Assembly: GCF_051628905.1 (NCBI RefSeq)
Contig: NZ_CP157575.1
Coordinates: 1,798,001-1,862,000 of the forward strand
From: Asaia sp037151935
GTDB taxonomy: Bacteria > Pseudomonadota > Alphaproteobacteria > Acetobacterales > Acetobacteraceae
DNA length: 64,000 nt
Direction of reading: 5' to 3'
In this document: one piece after another, positions 17,550 to 25,853 of the stretch
How the letters are laid out: each line of letters begins with the position of its first letter
Position numbering within the stretch: the first letter of the stretch is position 1
Made by a program: the position numbers and the translations under genes
The notes under the pieces: generated by a model
Database searches by the model: none
The model's input: only the letters and a program-made list of their open reading frames with translations
Told to the model about the DNA's origin: nothing

Positions 17550-17797
17550 GACTTTTTCCTTACGAAAAATCCTGATTTGCGTAAGCGAAAGGATTCACGA
17601 TCTACTGTGACATACTCACATCACTTTAAGACTTGACTTAAGAATTTATTAAGAACTAATCAGTATCCAGCTGGTCTAATTGGATCTAAGAGTCAAATTC
17701 AAACGGTCCCGGGACCGGGTTGCGCAAATCAGCAATTGAGCAACATGTCGCAGACAGTTACGGTCCCGCCATTATCGTTGGGCGAGAAAGGATCCTG
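17550..17797. other. AT-rich divergent intergenic region with a possible recombinase site
   Basis: About 250 bases between the Hint gene and the recombinase gene. The left two-thirds are AT-rich with repeated TTAAGA words (17625-17665). A perfect 14-bp palindrome CGGTCCCGGGACCG lies at 17704-17717, and its half ACGGTCCCG recurs at 17760-17768. This resembles a resolvase subsite arrangement, but it could equally be an operator. Confidence 0.5.
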
Positions 17798-18451
17798 ATG
17801 CGCAAGATCGGCTATGCACGGGTCAGCACTATCGGCCAGACACTCGACATGCAAATCCAGACATTACGGCATTTTGAATGCGATCGCATTTTTAAAGAAA
17901 AAGCGAGCGGCGCCGACTCGGAGCGCTTACAACTGCGCCGCCTGATCGGTAATTTGAGTGAAGGTGATACAGTCGTTGTGACACGCATCGACCGATTAGC
18001 AAGAAGTACTTTCGATTTATTCGCCATTGTACAGGACATTACCAAAAGAAACGCACAATTTTTTTCGATTGCTGAGCCTTGGGTCGACACGAGCACCAGC
18101 ACAGGGCGCCTCATGCTCGCCGTGCTGGGCGGATTGGCTGACGTAGAACGAGATCTCATTCGCAACCGAACTGCTGAAGGTCGTGCGCGCGCTTTGAGTC
18201 GTGGCGTCAAGATGGGACGACCGGCACGAATAACTCCCGAACAAAAAAATATTATCCGGGAAAGCCGAAGGTCTGGAGAGACCCTCAAATCCATCGCCCT
18301 TCGCTACGGAGTCACTGCGGGTACAATCTCACGTATCGCCAGCGGGGCAGACAGCCACCGGAGCAGAAAACGGCTCCATATGCCGATCGCGACCGATCTT
18401 ATCACCGCAAAACATGAAAGTTCCGACGAGTTGGACTCTATTCTAGCTTGA
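17798..18451 (+). CDS. Serine recombinase (resolvase/invertase family)
   Basis: A 217-residue protein from the ATG at 17798 with GAGAAAGGA upstream; an earlier TTG at 17720 is unlikely. The catalytic domain reads MRKIGYARVST with the nucleophile Ser at residue 10, then DRLARSTFDLF and a GGLADVERDLIRNRTAEGRARA helix. The C-terminal HTH (GETLKSIALRYGVTAGTISRIA) is Hin/Tn3-like, followed by a 30-residue tail. The catalytic machinery looks intact. No transposase is adjacent, so it may serve a cryptic element, a plasmid-type multimer system or a local inversion. Confidence 0.92.
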   Translation: MRKIGYARVSTIGQTLDMQIQTLRHFECDRIFKEKASGADSERLQLRRLIGNLSEGDTVVVTRIDRLARSTFDLFAIVQDITKRNAQFFSIAEPWVDTSTSTGRLMLAVLGGLADVERDLIRNRTAEGRARALSRGVKMGRPARITPEQKNIIRESRRSGETLKSIALRYGVTAGTISRIASGADSHRSRKRLHMPIATDLITAKHESSDELDSILA

Positions 18452-18504
18452 AATTGCCAAGAAAGAGATCGGTGGAAATCGTCAGAGATCAAAGCTTACT
18501 ATGC

Positions 18505-20061
18505 TCAGCCGACGGCAGAGTGTGCCCCTTGGGATTTCTTTGCCAGACGATAGAGTGACAGCGAGAGAGTCAGTGCAATAAGCGCCACACAGTAACCTGC
18601 CGGATGAGGCTGCCTTCCCTCCCACAGCACGACAATCGCCAGCCCCAGATGAACCAGTATAGCGCTCCACAGACAAACCTTTTCCCCCTTGGGGACCAGG
18701 AGCGCCACGATAATAACAAGCCAGAAAACGCCATGATATAATAACCACGCTCGATCCTCTCCAAGCGTGGCAGGCGCAAGCAATGCCGCCGAGAGTACGA
18801 CGGCAATGCCGGTCATACAGCCTGAGCAGCAACCGACTGTCAGCCGAGACAGAAACAATGTTCCACGCGTGTCGGTCACTACTCCCGAAGCTTTTTCCTT
18901 TCGCCTGCGCACTGCAATCCAGAGACGGTTGCCGGTATAAAACAGAAAGGCTCCTGCAAAGCCGAGCACGAGATAGGCCCAGCGTATGGGGGCGCCGCCG
19001 TAACTGCCGAAATGCAGGGCAAATAGGCTGGTAAGCGCCGCAAAGCCACGCGGCTGATGCCCCGGCAGATAATCGCGCCAGAGCAGACGCCCCGAATACG
19101 GGTCCATCGTCGTAAAACCGCTGCTCGGTCCACGCATGAGATGCGACGGGTCATGTCCTGCGACCCGTAGCATCACACCTCCACCGGGGCGCGTCGAGTA
19201 ATCGAGCGTATCGGGTGTAAATTGCGGGGCCTCCTGCGCGAGACGCGACACGATCTCGGCAGGACCGAGTAGCTTGGCCCCCGCAGGTGGACGAAACCCA
19301 TGAGGCATCCCACCGGTGACACGGCCCCCGTGACCGCCTTGGTGCCCATCGCTCTGTTCCTGGGCAAGAAATTCGGCCTGCACCGTGAAAATGACATCGT
19401 GAAAAGCAAAAACCACCGAGGTCAGCGCCATGACGATGTGAAATGGCAGCGAACAGAAACCCAGCAGATTATGCAAATCGAGCCATTTGCGGCGCACGCT
19501 CCCTTCGAGCCTGACAGCAAAAAGCGCCTTTGCCAGAGCCGGCAAGAAAACCAGCGTCCCGGAGACGAGCGCCAGCGCATAGCCAAGAGCGATAAAACCC
19601 ATCACGATCATGGCGATCTCGTGAGGCAAAGGCAGCCCCATCTGCTGGTGCAGCGTATCGATCAGCTGCGCCACTGCCGAAGGTTTGCGCTGCGCCGTCA
19701 CAAGGCCACCCTGCTCATCGAGCGCTGCCATCATGACCGACTGCGCGCCATGGCCGTGACGCGAGGCCGTCAAGGGCCAGACCATGCGAGCCGGATGATC
19801 CGCATCGGGCGCCGCGACTATCGTGTAATTTCTCCGGCTTTCGGGAAACGCCTCGAACACCTTCTGCATGAGTTCGGGGGTTCGATCGAGCGACACCGCA
19901 GCGGGAAGGGAAACGCGTGGCGTCAACCAGGATTCGAGCGCGGGCTCGAACATGCTGATTGCCCCGGCATAAAACGCGATAAACAGGAACAGCCCCGCCA
20001 CAACGCCCACCCAGCTATGCAGCTCGCGATAGACGGTCACGATATCGGCCCGTAATTTCAT
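18505..20061 (-). CDS. PepSY-associated membrane protein (siderophore reductase type)
   Basis: A 518-residue membrane protein. The start MKLRADIVTVYRELHSWVGVV is set by the 4-base overlap with the upstream gene; an open frame extending further upstream is only an overlap. PepSY_TM architecture: TM1 near 15-38, a periplasmic domain with LQQ/LP-type PepSY features, TM segments near 180-205 and 230-255 (ALFAVRLEGSVRRKWLDLHNLLG), a His/Gly-rich loop (HQGGHGGR), then TM segments to the end. Related proteins in siderophore operons (FoxB, PiuB types) are thought to reduce the ferric siderophore in the periplasm. Last gene of the Fur-type operon. Confidence 0.85.
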   Translation of the reverse strand: MKLRADIVTVYRELHSWVGVVAGLFLFIAFYAGAISMFEPALESWLTPRVSLPAAVSLDRTPELMQKVFEAFPESRRNYTIVAAPDADHPARMVWPLTASRHGHGAQSVMMAALDEQGGLVTAQRKPSAVAQLIDTLHQQMGLPLPHEIAMIVMGFIALGYALALVSGTLVFLPALAKALFAVRLEGSVRRKWLDLHNLLGFCSLPFHIVMALTSVVFAFHDVIFTVQAEFLAQEQSDGHQGGHGGRVTGGMPHGFRPPAGAKLLGPAEIVSRLAQEAPQFTPDTLDYSTRPGGGVMLRVAGHDPSHLMRGPSSGFTTMDPYSGRLLWRDYLPGHQPRGFAALTSLFALHFGSYGGAPIRWAYLVLGFAGAFLFYTGNRLWIAVRRRKEKASGVVTDTRGTLFLSRLTVGCCSGCMTGIAVVLSAALLAPATLGEDRAWLLYHGVFWLVIIVALLVPKGEKVCLWSAILVHLGLAIVVLWEGRQPHPAGYCVALIALTLSLSLYRLAKKSQGAHSAVG

Positions 20062-20366
20062 GACCCAGCTGCCCCATCGAAGCCTGTAAGAAGCGTGTCG
20101 ACCAGCCAGACGAGACAGGCCAGCCAGCCAAAACCGAGCCAGGCCCCCAGCCCCGTACGGAAAAGGAAACAGACACAGAGACAGCTTACCCAGAGCATGG
20201 CAGCCAGCCACATTAGCCATTGTGACGATAGCGTCATCGGATTGCCCGTGCTGCCGCAGAGATGCCCGATCAGCACCATAAGCCCCAGAGAAAAGGCAGC
20301 GCCGGGCAACAGACCCGCCAGCAGCTTCAGGAACCACTGTCGGTTATCGATGACGCGTTTCTTCAT
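20058..20366 (-). CDS. DUF3649-type small membrane protein (iron operon)
   Basis: A 102-residue protein with three hydrophobic helices (about 14-35, 45-70 and 73-95), starting MKKRVIDNRQWFLKLLAGLLPG. It overlaps both neighbours by four bases (ATGA). Order, size and the LLAGLLPGAAFSLGLMVL start fit the DUF3649 proteins that accompany TonB siderophore receptors and PepSY proteins. Its biochemical role is unknown. Confidence 0.78.
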   Translation of the reverse strand: MKKRVIDNRQWFLKLLAGLLPGAAFSLGLMVLIGHLCGSTGNPMTLSSQWLMWLAAMLWVSCLCVCFLFRTGLGAWLGFGWLACLVWLVDTLLTGFDGAAGS

Positions 20367-20647
20367 GAGGGGCGCCTCTTATGAATCACCAATGCGACGA
20401 TCAGCGGAACGAGGCTCAGGCCGGTCATCAGGGTGATGACAGCCATAAACACGCCGACCAGAGGGCTCGTAGCTGAGGAAAAAGCGAGGCAGGTCAGCAC
20501 GCTCAACAGCGTGCCTCCCACCACACAGGGCCTGAATGGCAGGCGTCTGGGCAAGATCTGCTGCTGATGCGAGGCCAGATAAAACAGGGCACTCGCCCCC
20601 AACGCCAGCACCATACCCGTCAGAACGAAGAGCGGTGCATTGCTCAC
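20363..20647 (-). CDS. DUF3325-type small membrane protein (iron operon)
   Basis: A 94-residue protein starting with GTG at 20647 inside the receptor stop (GTGA). Three membrane segments are visible (LFVLTGMVLALGASALFYLA, then CVVGGTLLSVLTCLAF, then VITLMTGLSLVPLIVALVI). The pattern of a short first helix followed by LASHQQQ and LP-R-LPFR resembles DUF3325, found in the same operon type. A longer in-frame reading into the receptor gene is an overlap artefact. Confidence 0.72.
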   Translation of the reverse strand: MSNAPLFVLTGMVLALGASALFYLASHQQQILPRRLPFRPCVVGGTLLSVLTCLAFSSATSPLVGVFMAVITLMTGLSLVPLIVALVIHKRRPS

Positions 20648-22956
20648 CAGCGGTACTCCAGACGCATGGTCAGGCTGCGGCCCTGCCCGTAATAGCAAGC
20701 CGAGACAGCGGTGCAGGTCGCGACGAAACGCTTATTCGCGATATTGCGCATGTTGAGCGAGAAAGAGAGCCCGTCGTAACGCGGGCGTGCCACCCCGAAA
20801 TCGTAGCGCAAAAACATGTCATAAAGCGTATAGCCGGGAATGGAGAGCGTATTGGCCGTATCGCCATAGGAATGGCCGGTATAACGCACGCCACCGCCGA
20901 ACCCGGCGCCACGCAGCGGACCATGAAGCAGACGCTGATCGACGAACAACGACGCCATCCATTTCGGTGCGGCATTCATGTAGTTGCCGATCTGGGAAAG
21001 CGTATTGGATTGCGTAATCTTGGCGTCGCTGCGCGTACCGGTAAAAATAACGGCCATATCCCAAGGCAGAGTCGCCCGGCCTTCGAGTTCCAGACCGCGC
21101 GCGCGCATTTCGCCCGTCTGCACGAGGCAGGTCGTCGTCCCGCACAGAACACCGCTCGGGGCGGGCGTCGTCACATTCCGCTGCTTGATCTGATAGGCAC
21201 CGAACGTGACATAGATGTTCTTGCCGTACTGATAACGCAGACCGGCTTCATATTGATCGCCCGTTGTCGGCTTGAACGGCTTGTTGTCGAGTGCCGTCGA
21301 GGGGTCGGAGACCTGCGGCTGGAACGACGTCGCATAGCTGAAATAGGGCGCCAGACCGATTTTGGTGCGATAGACCGCACCGGCACGCCATGTGAACTTG
21401 TCGTTGTTGTTCAGGTACCGCTTCTGGGTCAGAATATTGAGCGTGTTATCGCGCGCCCAGTCCTGACGACCGCCGACAGTGATATAAAGATTCTGGATCT
21501 TTATCTGATCCTGAAAATAGACGCCGTTTTGCTGCGATTCCGTCGCGCCATAAACCTGCGGCGCAAGCCCGGCCGAATAGCCCTTCGTACCGCGTGCAAC
21601 CGGATCGAAAATATTGAGCATGGGCAGTACGAGCGCGGAATTCACCAGATCGCGCGAGCTTTCCCAGTTCGTATAAAAATAATCCGTGCCGAAAAGCAGC
21701 GTGTGATGAACGATGCCGGTCTTTGCCTTCACCTCAAGCTGGGTATCGGTCGCCACACCCTGCGACCGTCCACGGCCCTCGACCGCACGGCGATTGACCG
21801 TGTCGTAAGGCACGCAGCCCTTGATAGCCGCAGTGCATTTGGTGAGCGTATCTCCGGACAGAACGGTCGAGCGATAGAGATTATCGAGATAGGTGTAGCG
21901 GGTATTATTCCGCAGCGTGACAATACGGCTGAAGCGATGCTCGAGAAACGACCCTGCCAGCGCCTGCGTGCGGTCGAAATTATTCCAGTCCGGCTCGCCG
22001 ATATTTGCATCATTGGCGATATAGCGCCCCTTCGAAGGCACGAGCGTGCCGGTCATGGGCAGGAACTGGAAAGTCGAGCCGCCCGTATCGCGCTGATACT
22101 GCGCCAGCAGCGTCCAGCTCGACCCCGGCGCATAGGCCCAGGTGAGGCTGGGCGAAACATAATAGCGCCCGCTATTCACATCATTGACCTGCGTGCCGCC
22201 ATAACGCGCCACGGCAACAATACGCCCTCGGACCGTTCCAGACTTGTTCAGCTTGCCCGAGACGTCGCCCGATGCCTGGCCCTGCCAGTTGCCGAGCTTC
22301 GTATAACCGATGGTCTGAAGAAAAAACTCGCCATGCGATTTTTCGGTCGGGCGTTTGGTCGTGAGATTGACGATACCACCCGGTGCCGTCTGGCCGTAAA
22401 GCGCACCTGACGGTCCTTTGAGCACTTCGATCTGCTGAAGCGCGAAGGGATCGAACGACGTGCGCGTCCATTGTCCACCTGAGGGCAGGCGCAAACCATC
22501 GACGAAATTATTATTGGACGAAAATCCGCCAGCGCCGAAACCGCGCACCGAGACTTCATCCACACGATTATCGATGCCCGAAGGCTCGGCCTGCACGCCC
22601 GCCATGTAGGAAAGCGCATCGGCAACTGTCGGCGAAGCCCGTAACTCGATTTCCTCACGCGTGACAATCGAGATCGTCTGGGGGGAGTCGATAATCGGCG
22701 TGCGGGTTTTTGTTGTCGCCCCGGCCTGAGAAAGCCCGGTAGCCGAAACGACAATCACTTCGTCGGCCTTACTCTTATGCGCCTTGTCACGCATGGTCTC
22801 GGCCTGTTTCTGCCGATCCTTTTTTTCATGCGCCGGTTTTTGCCGCAGGACCGAATCCGGTTGGCTGTCTTCTGCCAGAGCGGCAGTCAGAGAAGAGGCA
22901 CTTGCGGCGGCAAGGGCGACGAGACCGATTATCCTGCGCATCGATTTAAAATTCAC
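20644..22956 (-). CDS. TonB-dependent siderophore receptor
   Basis: A 770-residue receptor with a Sec signal (MRRIIGLVALAAASASSLTAALA; the true start may be this Met, five codons in). No N-terminal STN signalling domain is present; instead a Lys/Gln-rich spacer leads to the TonB box (DEVIVVSAT). The plug shows SPQTISIVTREEI and VLKGPSGALYGQTAPGGIVNL, characteristic of the ferric-siderophore group. The barrel ends MRLEYRW. First gene of a four-gene operon whose members all overlap by four bases. A candidate Fur box lies upstream. Confidence 0.95.
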   Translation of the reverse strand: MNFKSMRRIIGLVALAAASASSLTAALAEDSQPDSVLRQKPAHEKKDRQKQAETMRDKAHKSKADEVIVVSATGLSQAGATTKTRTPIIDSPQTISIVTREEIELRASPTVADALSYMAGVQAEPSGIDNRVDEVSVRGFGAGGFSSNNNFVDGLRLPSGGQWTRTSFDPFALQQIEVLKGPSGALYGQTAPGGIVNLTTKRPTEKSHGEFFLQTIGYTKLGNWQGQASGDVSGKLNKSGTVRGRIVAVARYGGTQVNDVNSGRYYVSPSLTWAYAPGSSWTLLAQYQRDTGGSTFQFLPMTGTLVPSKGRYIANDANIGEPDWNNFDRTQALAGSFLEHRFSRIVTLRNNTRYTYLDNLYRSTVLSGDTLTKCTAAIKGCVPYDTVNRRAVEGRGRSQGVATDTQLEVKAKTGIVHHTLLFGTDYFYTNWESSRDLVNSALVLPMLNIFDPVARGTKGYSAGLAPQVYGATESQQNGVYFQDQIKIQNLYITVGGRQDWARDNTLNILTQKRYLNNNDKFTWRAGAVYRTKIGLAPYFSYATSFQPQVSDPSTALDNKPFKPTTGDQYEAGLRYQYGKNIYVTFGAYQIKQRNVTTPAPSGVLCGTTTCLVQTGEMRARGLELEGRATLPWDMAVIFTGTRSDAKITQSNTLSQIGNYMNAAPKWMASLFVDQRLLHGPLRGAGFGGGVRYTGHSYGDTANTLSIPGYTLYDMFLRYDFGVARPRYDGLSFSLNMRNIANKRFVATCTAVSACYYGQGRSLTMRLEYRW

Positions 22957-22993
22957 ATCAAGCTGTTCAAAACCTGGGCTGGCTTCATTTAAA

Positions 22994-23008
22994 TGCGATT
23001 CATTGTCA
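22994..23008. promoter_or_regulatory. Candidate Fur box for the siderophore operon
   Basis: On the minus strand TGACAATGAATCGCA matches the Fur 7-1-7 consensus in 10 of 14 arm positions. It is embedded in a wider dyad (ATGCGATT ... AATTGCAT, 22993-23015). It lies about 40-55 bases before the receptor start. Confidence 0.6.
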
Positions 23009-23176
23009 ATTGCATAGTGTCTGATGAGTCAGCTTTCGTCGTGAGAGTGCTACGGCAAAGCCACACTCCTCCACCTGTTCCCATCAAGGTGACGTGACAC
23101 ACCCATGGCCCGCTCCTAGAATCAGCGGCTCCAGAACCCCGCAAAGAGGGCGCCCCGCAAGAAGGAAACAGACAGC

Positions 23177-24130
23177 GTGAACGAAAAGATCGAGGCTATT
23201 CGGCGGTTCAATCGGTTTTACACGCAGCATCTCGGCGCGATCGATGCCCATTTTCTCGGCTCGAAAGTCAGTGCGACCGAGGCTCGAGTGCTCTACGAAA
23301 TCGCGCAACGCGCGCCCGTGCGCGCCGCAACGCTTCAGGAGGCGATGCAAATCGATCGTGGTTATCTCAGCCGCATGATCACGCGTCTCGCCCGTAACGG
23401 CCTCGTCAAACGAGACAGCCCGGCCCATGACCGGCGTGCGCGCCCTGTTTCCCTGACCGATCAGGGGCGCAGGATTCTTGAGCAGCTCGAACAGCGGATA
23501 AACCACGCCCTCGCGCGAACTCTCGACAGGTTGCTTCCGCTCGAACAAAGCGACCTCGTTCAGTCACTCTCCCGCGCGCAACGTCTCCTGGCGCCAGCGA
23601 GCGAGGCCCGTTTCACCATCCGACTTGCTCAACCGGGAGAGCCCAGCCTGATCGCTTCACGGCAATCGGCGCTCTATGCCGAAAGTCATGGCTGGGGGCC
23701 GAAGCTCGAATGTCTGATTGCCGAGACTGTGGCCAGCTTTCTGCGCAAATTCAAACCCGATCGCGAGGCCTGCTGGGTAGCTGAACTCGACGGAATTATG
23801 GCTGGCGCCGTTTTTCTGACCGACGAAGGCGACGATACAGCGCGACTGCGCCTTCTCCATGTCGAGCCATTTGCGCGCAGGCGTGGCGTGGGCGACGCTC
23901 TGGTGCAGAACTGCCTCTCCTTCGCGCGCACTCAGGGCTACCATCGGGTCATTCTCTGGACCCATACCGTTCTCGAAACGGCACGCCGACTTTACGCGCG
24001 CAACGGATTTGTCTGTATTGCGACGGCGCCGCACGATCTGTTCGGCGTGCCTTTGCAAGGAGAGGACTGGGAATGTCGCCTCTCCCCGCAGAATGCGTCC
24101 AGTCCTGCAAAAACATGGGCTTCAGCGTAA
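23177..24130 (+). CDS. MarR-type HTH fused to a GNAT acetyltransferase
   Basis: A 317-residue two-domain protein. Residues 1-145 form a winged-helix MarR domain (TEARVLYEIAQR, then LQEAMQIDRGYLSRMITRLARNGLVKR and the wing HDRRARPVSLTDQGRR). Residues 155-310 form a GNAT domain with the acetyl-CoA loop RRRGVGDALVQNCLSFAR and the ARRLYARNGFV segment. This fusion is widespread, and the ligand or acceptor is usually unknown. It is divergent from the siderophore operon with a 220-base gap that includes the Fur-like dyad. Confidence 0.9.
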   Translation: MNEKIEAIRRFNRFYTQHLGAIDAHFLGSKVSATEARVLYEIAQRAPVRAATLQEAMQIDRGYLSRMITRLARNGLVKRDSPAHDRRARPVSLTDQGRRILEQLEQRINHALARTLDRLLPLEQSDLVQSLSRAQRLLAPASEARFTIRLAQPGEPSLIASRQSALYAESHGWGPKLECLIAETVASFLRKFKPDREACWVAELDGIMAGAVFLTDEGDDTARLRLLHVEPFARRRGVGDALVQNCLSFARTQGYHRVILWTHTVLETARRLYARNGFVCIATAPHDLFGVPLQGEDWECRLSPQNASSPAKTWASA

Positions 24131-24131
24131 C

Positions 24132-24929
24132 TTAGCCCGCCTCGACCATGCGCAGAACGAGAAAGCCCGGCTTGCCCGTCAGATAGGCGGCAAGCGGCGT
24201 GTCGACCACTTTCATATTAGCCTTGAGCGACGAGGCATTGCGGAAATACAGCACGCCGTTTTTCCAGATGGCCAGACCGGTATGGGTGACATCCAGCCCG
24301 TCCAGCTTCGTATAGATACCGATCACGTCGCCTGTACGGATTTTCGCCGCCACTTCCGGCGTCAGAAATTCCGGCGAAAGATGCGCGATGTCACGCGGAT
24401 GAGCCGCCAGCCCCTTGATATACACACCCCCATCGGCGCGGCGATTGAGATCCTTGCGGGTCACCTGCACCTGAGGCGAGAGAGTCCGGGTGATGTCACG
24501 TGCATTCTGCGGCGTCAGTGCGGCCCAGTCAGTCAAGAAATGACGTCGCTCCAGATACGCCACGTGCCCTTCATGATAACGCGTCTTTTTGAGCGCCGCG
24601 ATAAAGCCTGTCTGGTTTTCCGACAGAGTGAGCGCCCGCACCAGATCGACGAAAGTGTAGCAATCGACGCCGTCGAACCGCACCACGAGTTCTTCAGGCG
24701 TGTCGGGGCCGCCGATCAACGTATTCGCAATATAAGGCGTACCGAGAAACTGCGCCGAAACGGCATCGACCCGCTCTGAAAACCCTTTAAGCGCAACGAT
24801 CCTGCTTTCGATCTGCGCCACCCGTTCCTGATCCGGCACCGAGAAAACAAGCGGTGCCGCCTGCACTGCAACAGGCGACGAACAGGCGACAATCAGCCCG
24901 AAAACACCTTTACAAAAATGTCGCGTCAT
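24132..24929 (-). CDS. DUF1460 (N-acetylmuramoyl-L-alanine amidase-like) exported protein
   Basis: A 265-residue protein from the ATG at 24929, where a signal peptide begins (FCKGVFGLIVACSSPVAVQA). An in-frame start 66 bases upstream would bury the signal. The mature part has the DUF1460 pattern FLGTPYIANTLIGG and then GVDCYTFVDLVRAL with the presumed catalytic Cys, a second region with HTGLAIW supplying the His, and the C-terminal LTGKPGFLVLRM. DUF1460 belongs to the NlpC/P60-like papain fold and is linked to peptidoglycan amide or peptide cleavage. The gene ends 2 bases from the convergent MarR-GNAT gene. Confidence 0.82.
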   Translation of the reverse strand: MTRHFCKGVFGLIVACSSPVAVQAAPLVFSVPDQERVAQIESRIVALKGFSERVDAVSAQFLGTPYIANTLIGGPDTPEELVVRFDGVDCYTFVDLVRALTLSENQTGFIAALKKTRYHEGHVAYLERRHFLTDWAALTPQNARDITRTLSPQVQVTRKDLNRRADGGVYIKGLAAHPRDIAHLSPEFLTPEVAAKIRTGDVIGIYTKLDGLDVTHTGLAIWKNGVLYFRNASSLKANMKVVDTPLAAYLTGKPGFLVLRMVEAG

Positions 24930-25040
24930 AAATGTCTCCCGGTCTCTGCTATGCGACACAGTTGCAGGGAATGCCCGCTGAATAAAGAGGGGCATTCTTC
25001 AGCATGAGACCCGACAGGATACATCTGCGAGCTGCGACAC

Positions 25041-25853
25041 TCAGCTCATCCAGTTGCCGCCGTCGATATTATAGGTCTGCGAGACGATATAATCGGCGTC
25101 CCTCGAGGCCAGAAATACCGCAAGTCCCCCGATTTCTTCAGGGCGTGCCATACGCCCGAAAGGCACCGAAGCCCCCACGATGCGCTTCTTTTCACCCAAA
25201 GGCAGATTTTCATACTGTGCAAAACGGCGATCTACATCGTCCCAGTGCTCGTTATCGACCACGCCCGGCGCGATGGCGTTGACGTTGATGCCGTATTTGA
25301 TGAGGTCGAGCCCGGTGCTCTGGGTGAGCGAAATGACCGCCGCTTTCGATGCGCAATAAATGCCGACCAGCGCCTCGCCGCGACGCCCGGCCTGAGAAGC
25401 GAAATTGATGATCTTGCCTCCCTGCCCCTGGGCAATCATCTGACGCGCGACCGCCTGAAGCGTAAACAGCAGACCTTCGACATTGACGGCGAAAACGCGG
25501 TGATAGCTCTCACGCGTGATCTCGACTGTCGGCGCCAGATCGAACAGACCCGCATTATTGACCAGAATATCGATACGCCCATAGTGCGCGACGATTGCCG
25601 CCAGAGCCGCATCGATCGAGTCCTGCCGGGTCACATCCAGTTTTACCCCAAGATGCGCTTCGCCCAGCGCGGCGGCCGCGCTGACAGCGCCCGCCTCGTT
25701 CAGATCGCCGATGACGACTTTTGCGCCTTCCTGCGCGTAGCGTTCGGCGAGGGCACGGCCAATGCCGCGAGCGGCACCGGTGATGAGGGCAACACGATCC
25801 TGCAACGTCTTGTTGGTGCTCATGTCTTTAATTCCTGTTGCTGTGCCTGTCAC
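25041..25853 (-). CDS. SDR-family polyol dehydrogenase
   Basis: A 270-residue classical SDR. A GTG at 25853 overlaps the upstream stop (GTGA), but the ATG at 25823 (MSTNKTLQDRVALITG) is an equally good start. NAD-binding GAARGIG, the NNAG motif, Ser in INFASQAG, and the YCASK catalytic Tyr/Lys are present. It ends DADYIVSQTYNIDGGNWMS, as in sorbitol/galactitol dehydrogenases of the SmoS group. It should oxidise a hexitol to a 2- or 5-ketose such as D-tagatose or D-fructose. Last gene of the DeoR-kinase-GatZ-SDR operon. Confidence 0.88.
   Translation of the reverse strand: MTGTATGIKDMSTNKTLQDRVALITGAARGIGRALAERYAQEGAKVVIGDLNEAGAVSAAAALGEAHLGVKLDVTRQDSIDAALAAIVAHYGRIDILVNNAGLFDLAPTVEITRESYHRVFAVNVEGLLFTLQAVARQMIAQGQGGKIINFASQAGRRGEALVGIYCASKAAVISLTQSTGLDLIKYGINVNAIAPGVVDNEHWDDVDRRFAQYENLPLGEKKRIVGASVPFGRMARPEEIGGLAVFLASRDADYIVSQTYNIDGGNWMS

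Noticed and set aside
18505..20337. A longer version of the PepSY protein starting at 20337
   Set aside because: The added 92 residues come from the out-of-frame DUF3649 gene; the ATGA overlap fixes the start at 20061.
20536..22410. A 624-codon plus-strand frame inside the siderophore receptor region
   Set aside because: Arg/Ile/His-rich composition typical of an antisense frame; the minus-strand receptor is unmistakable.
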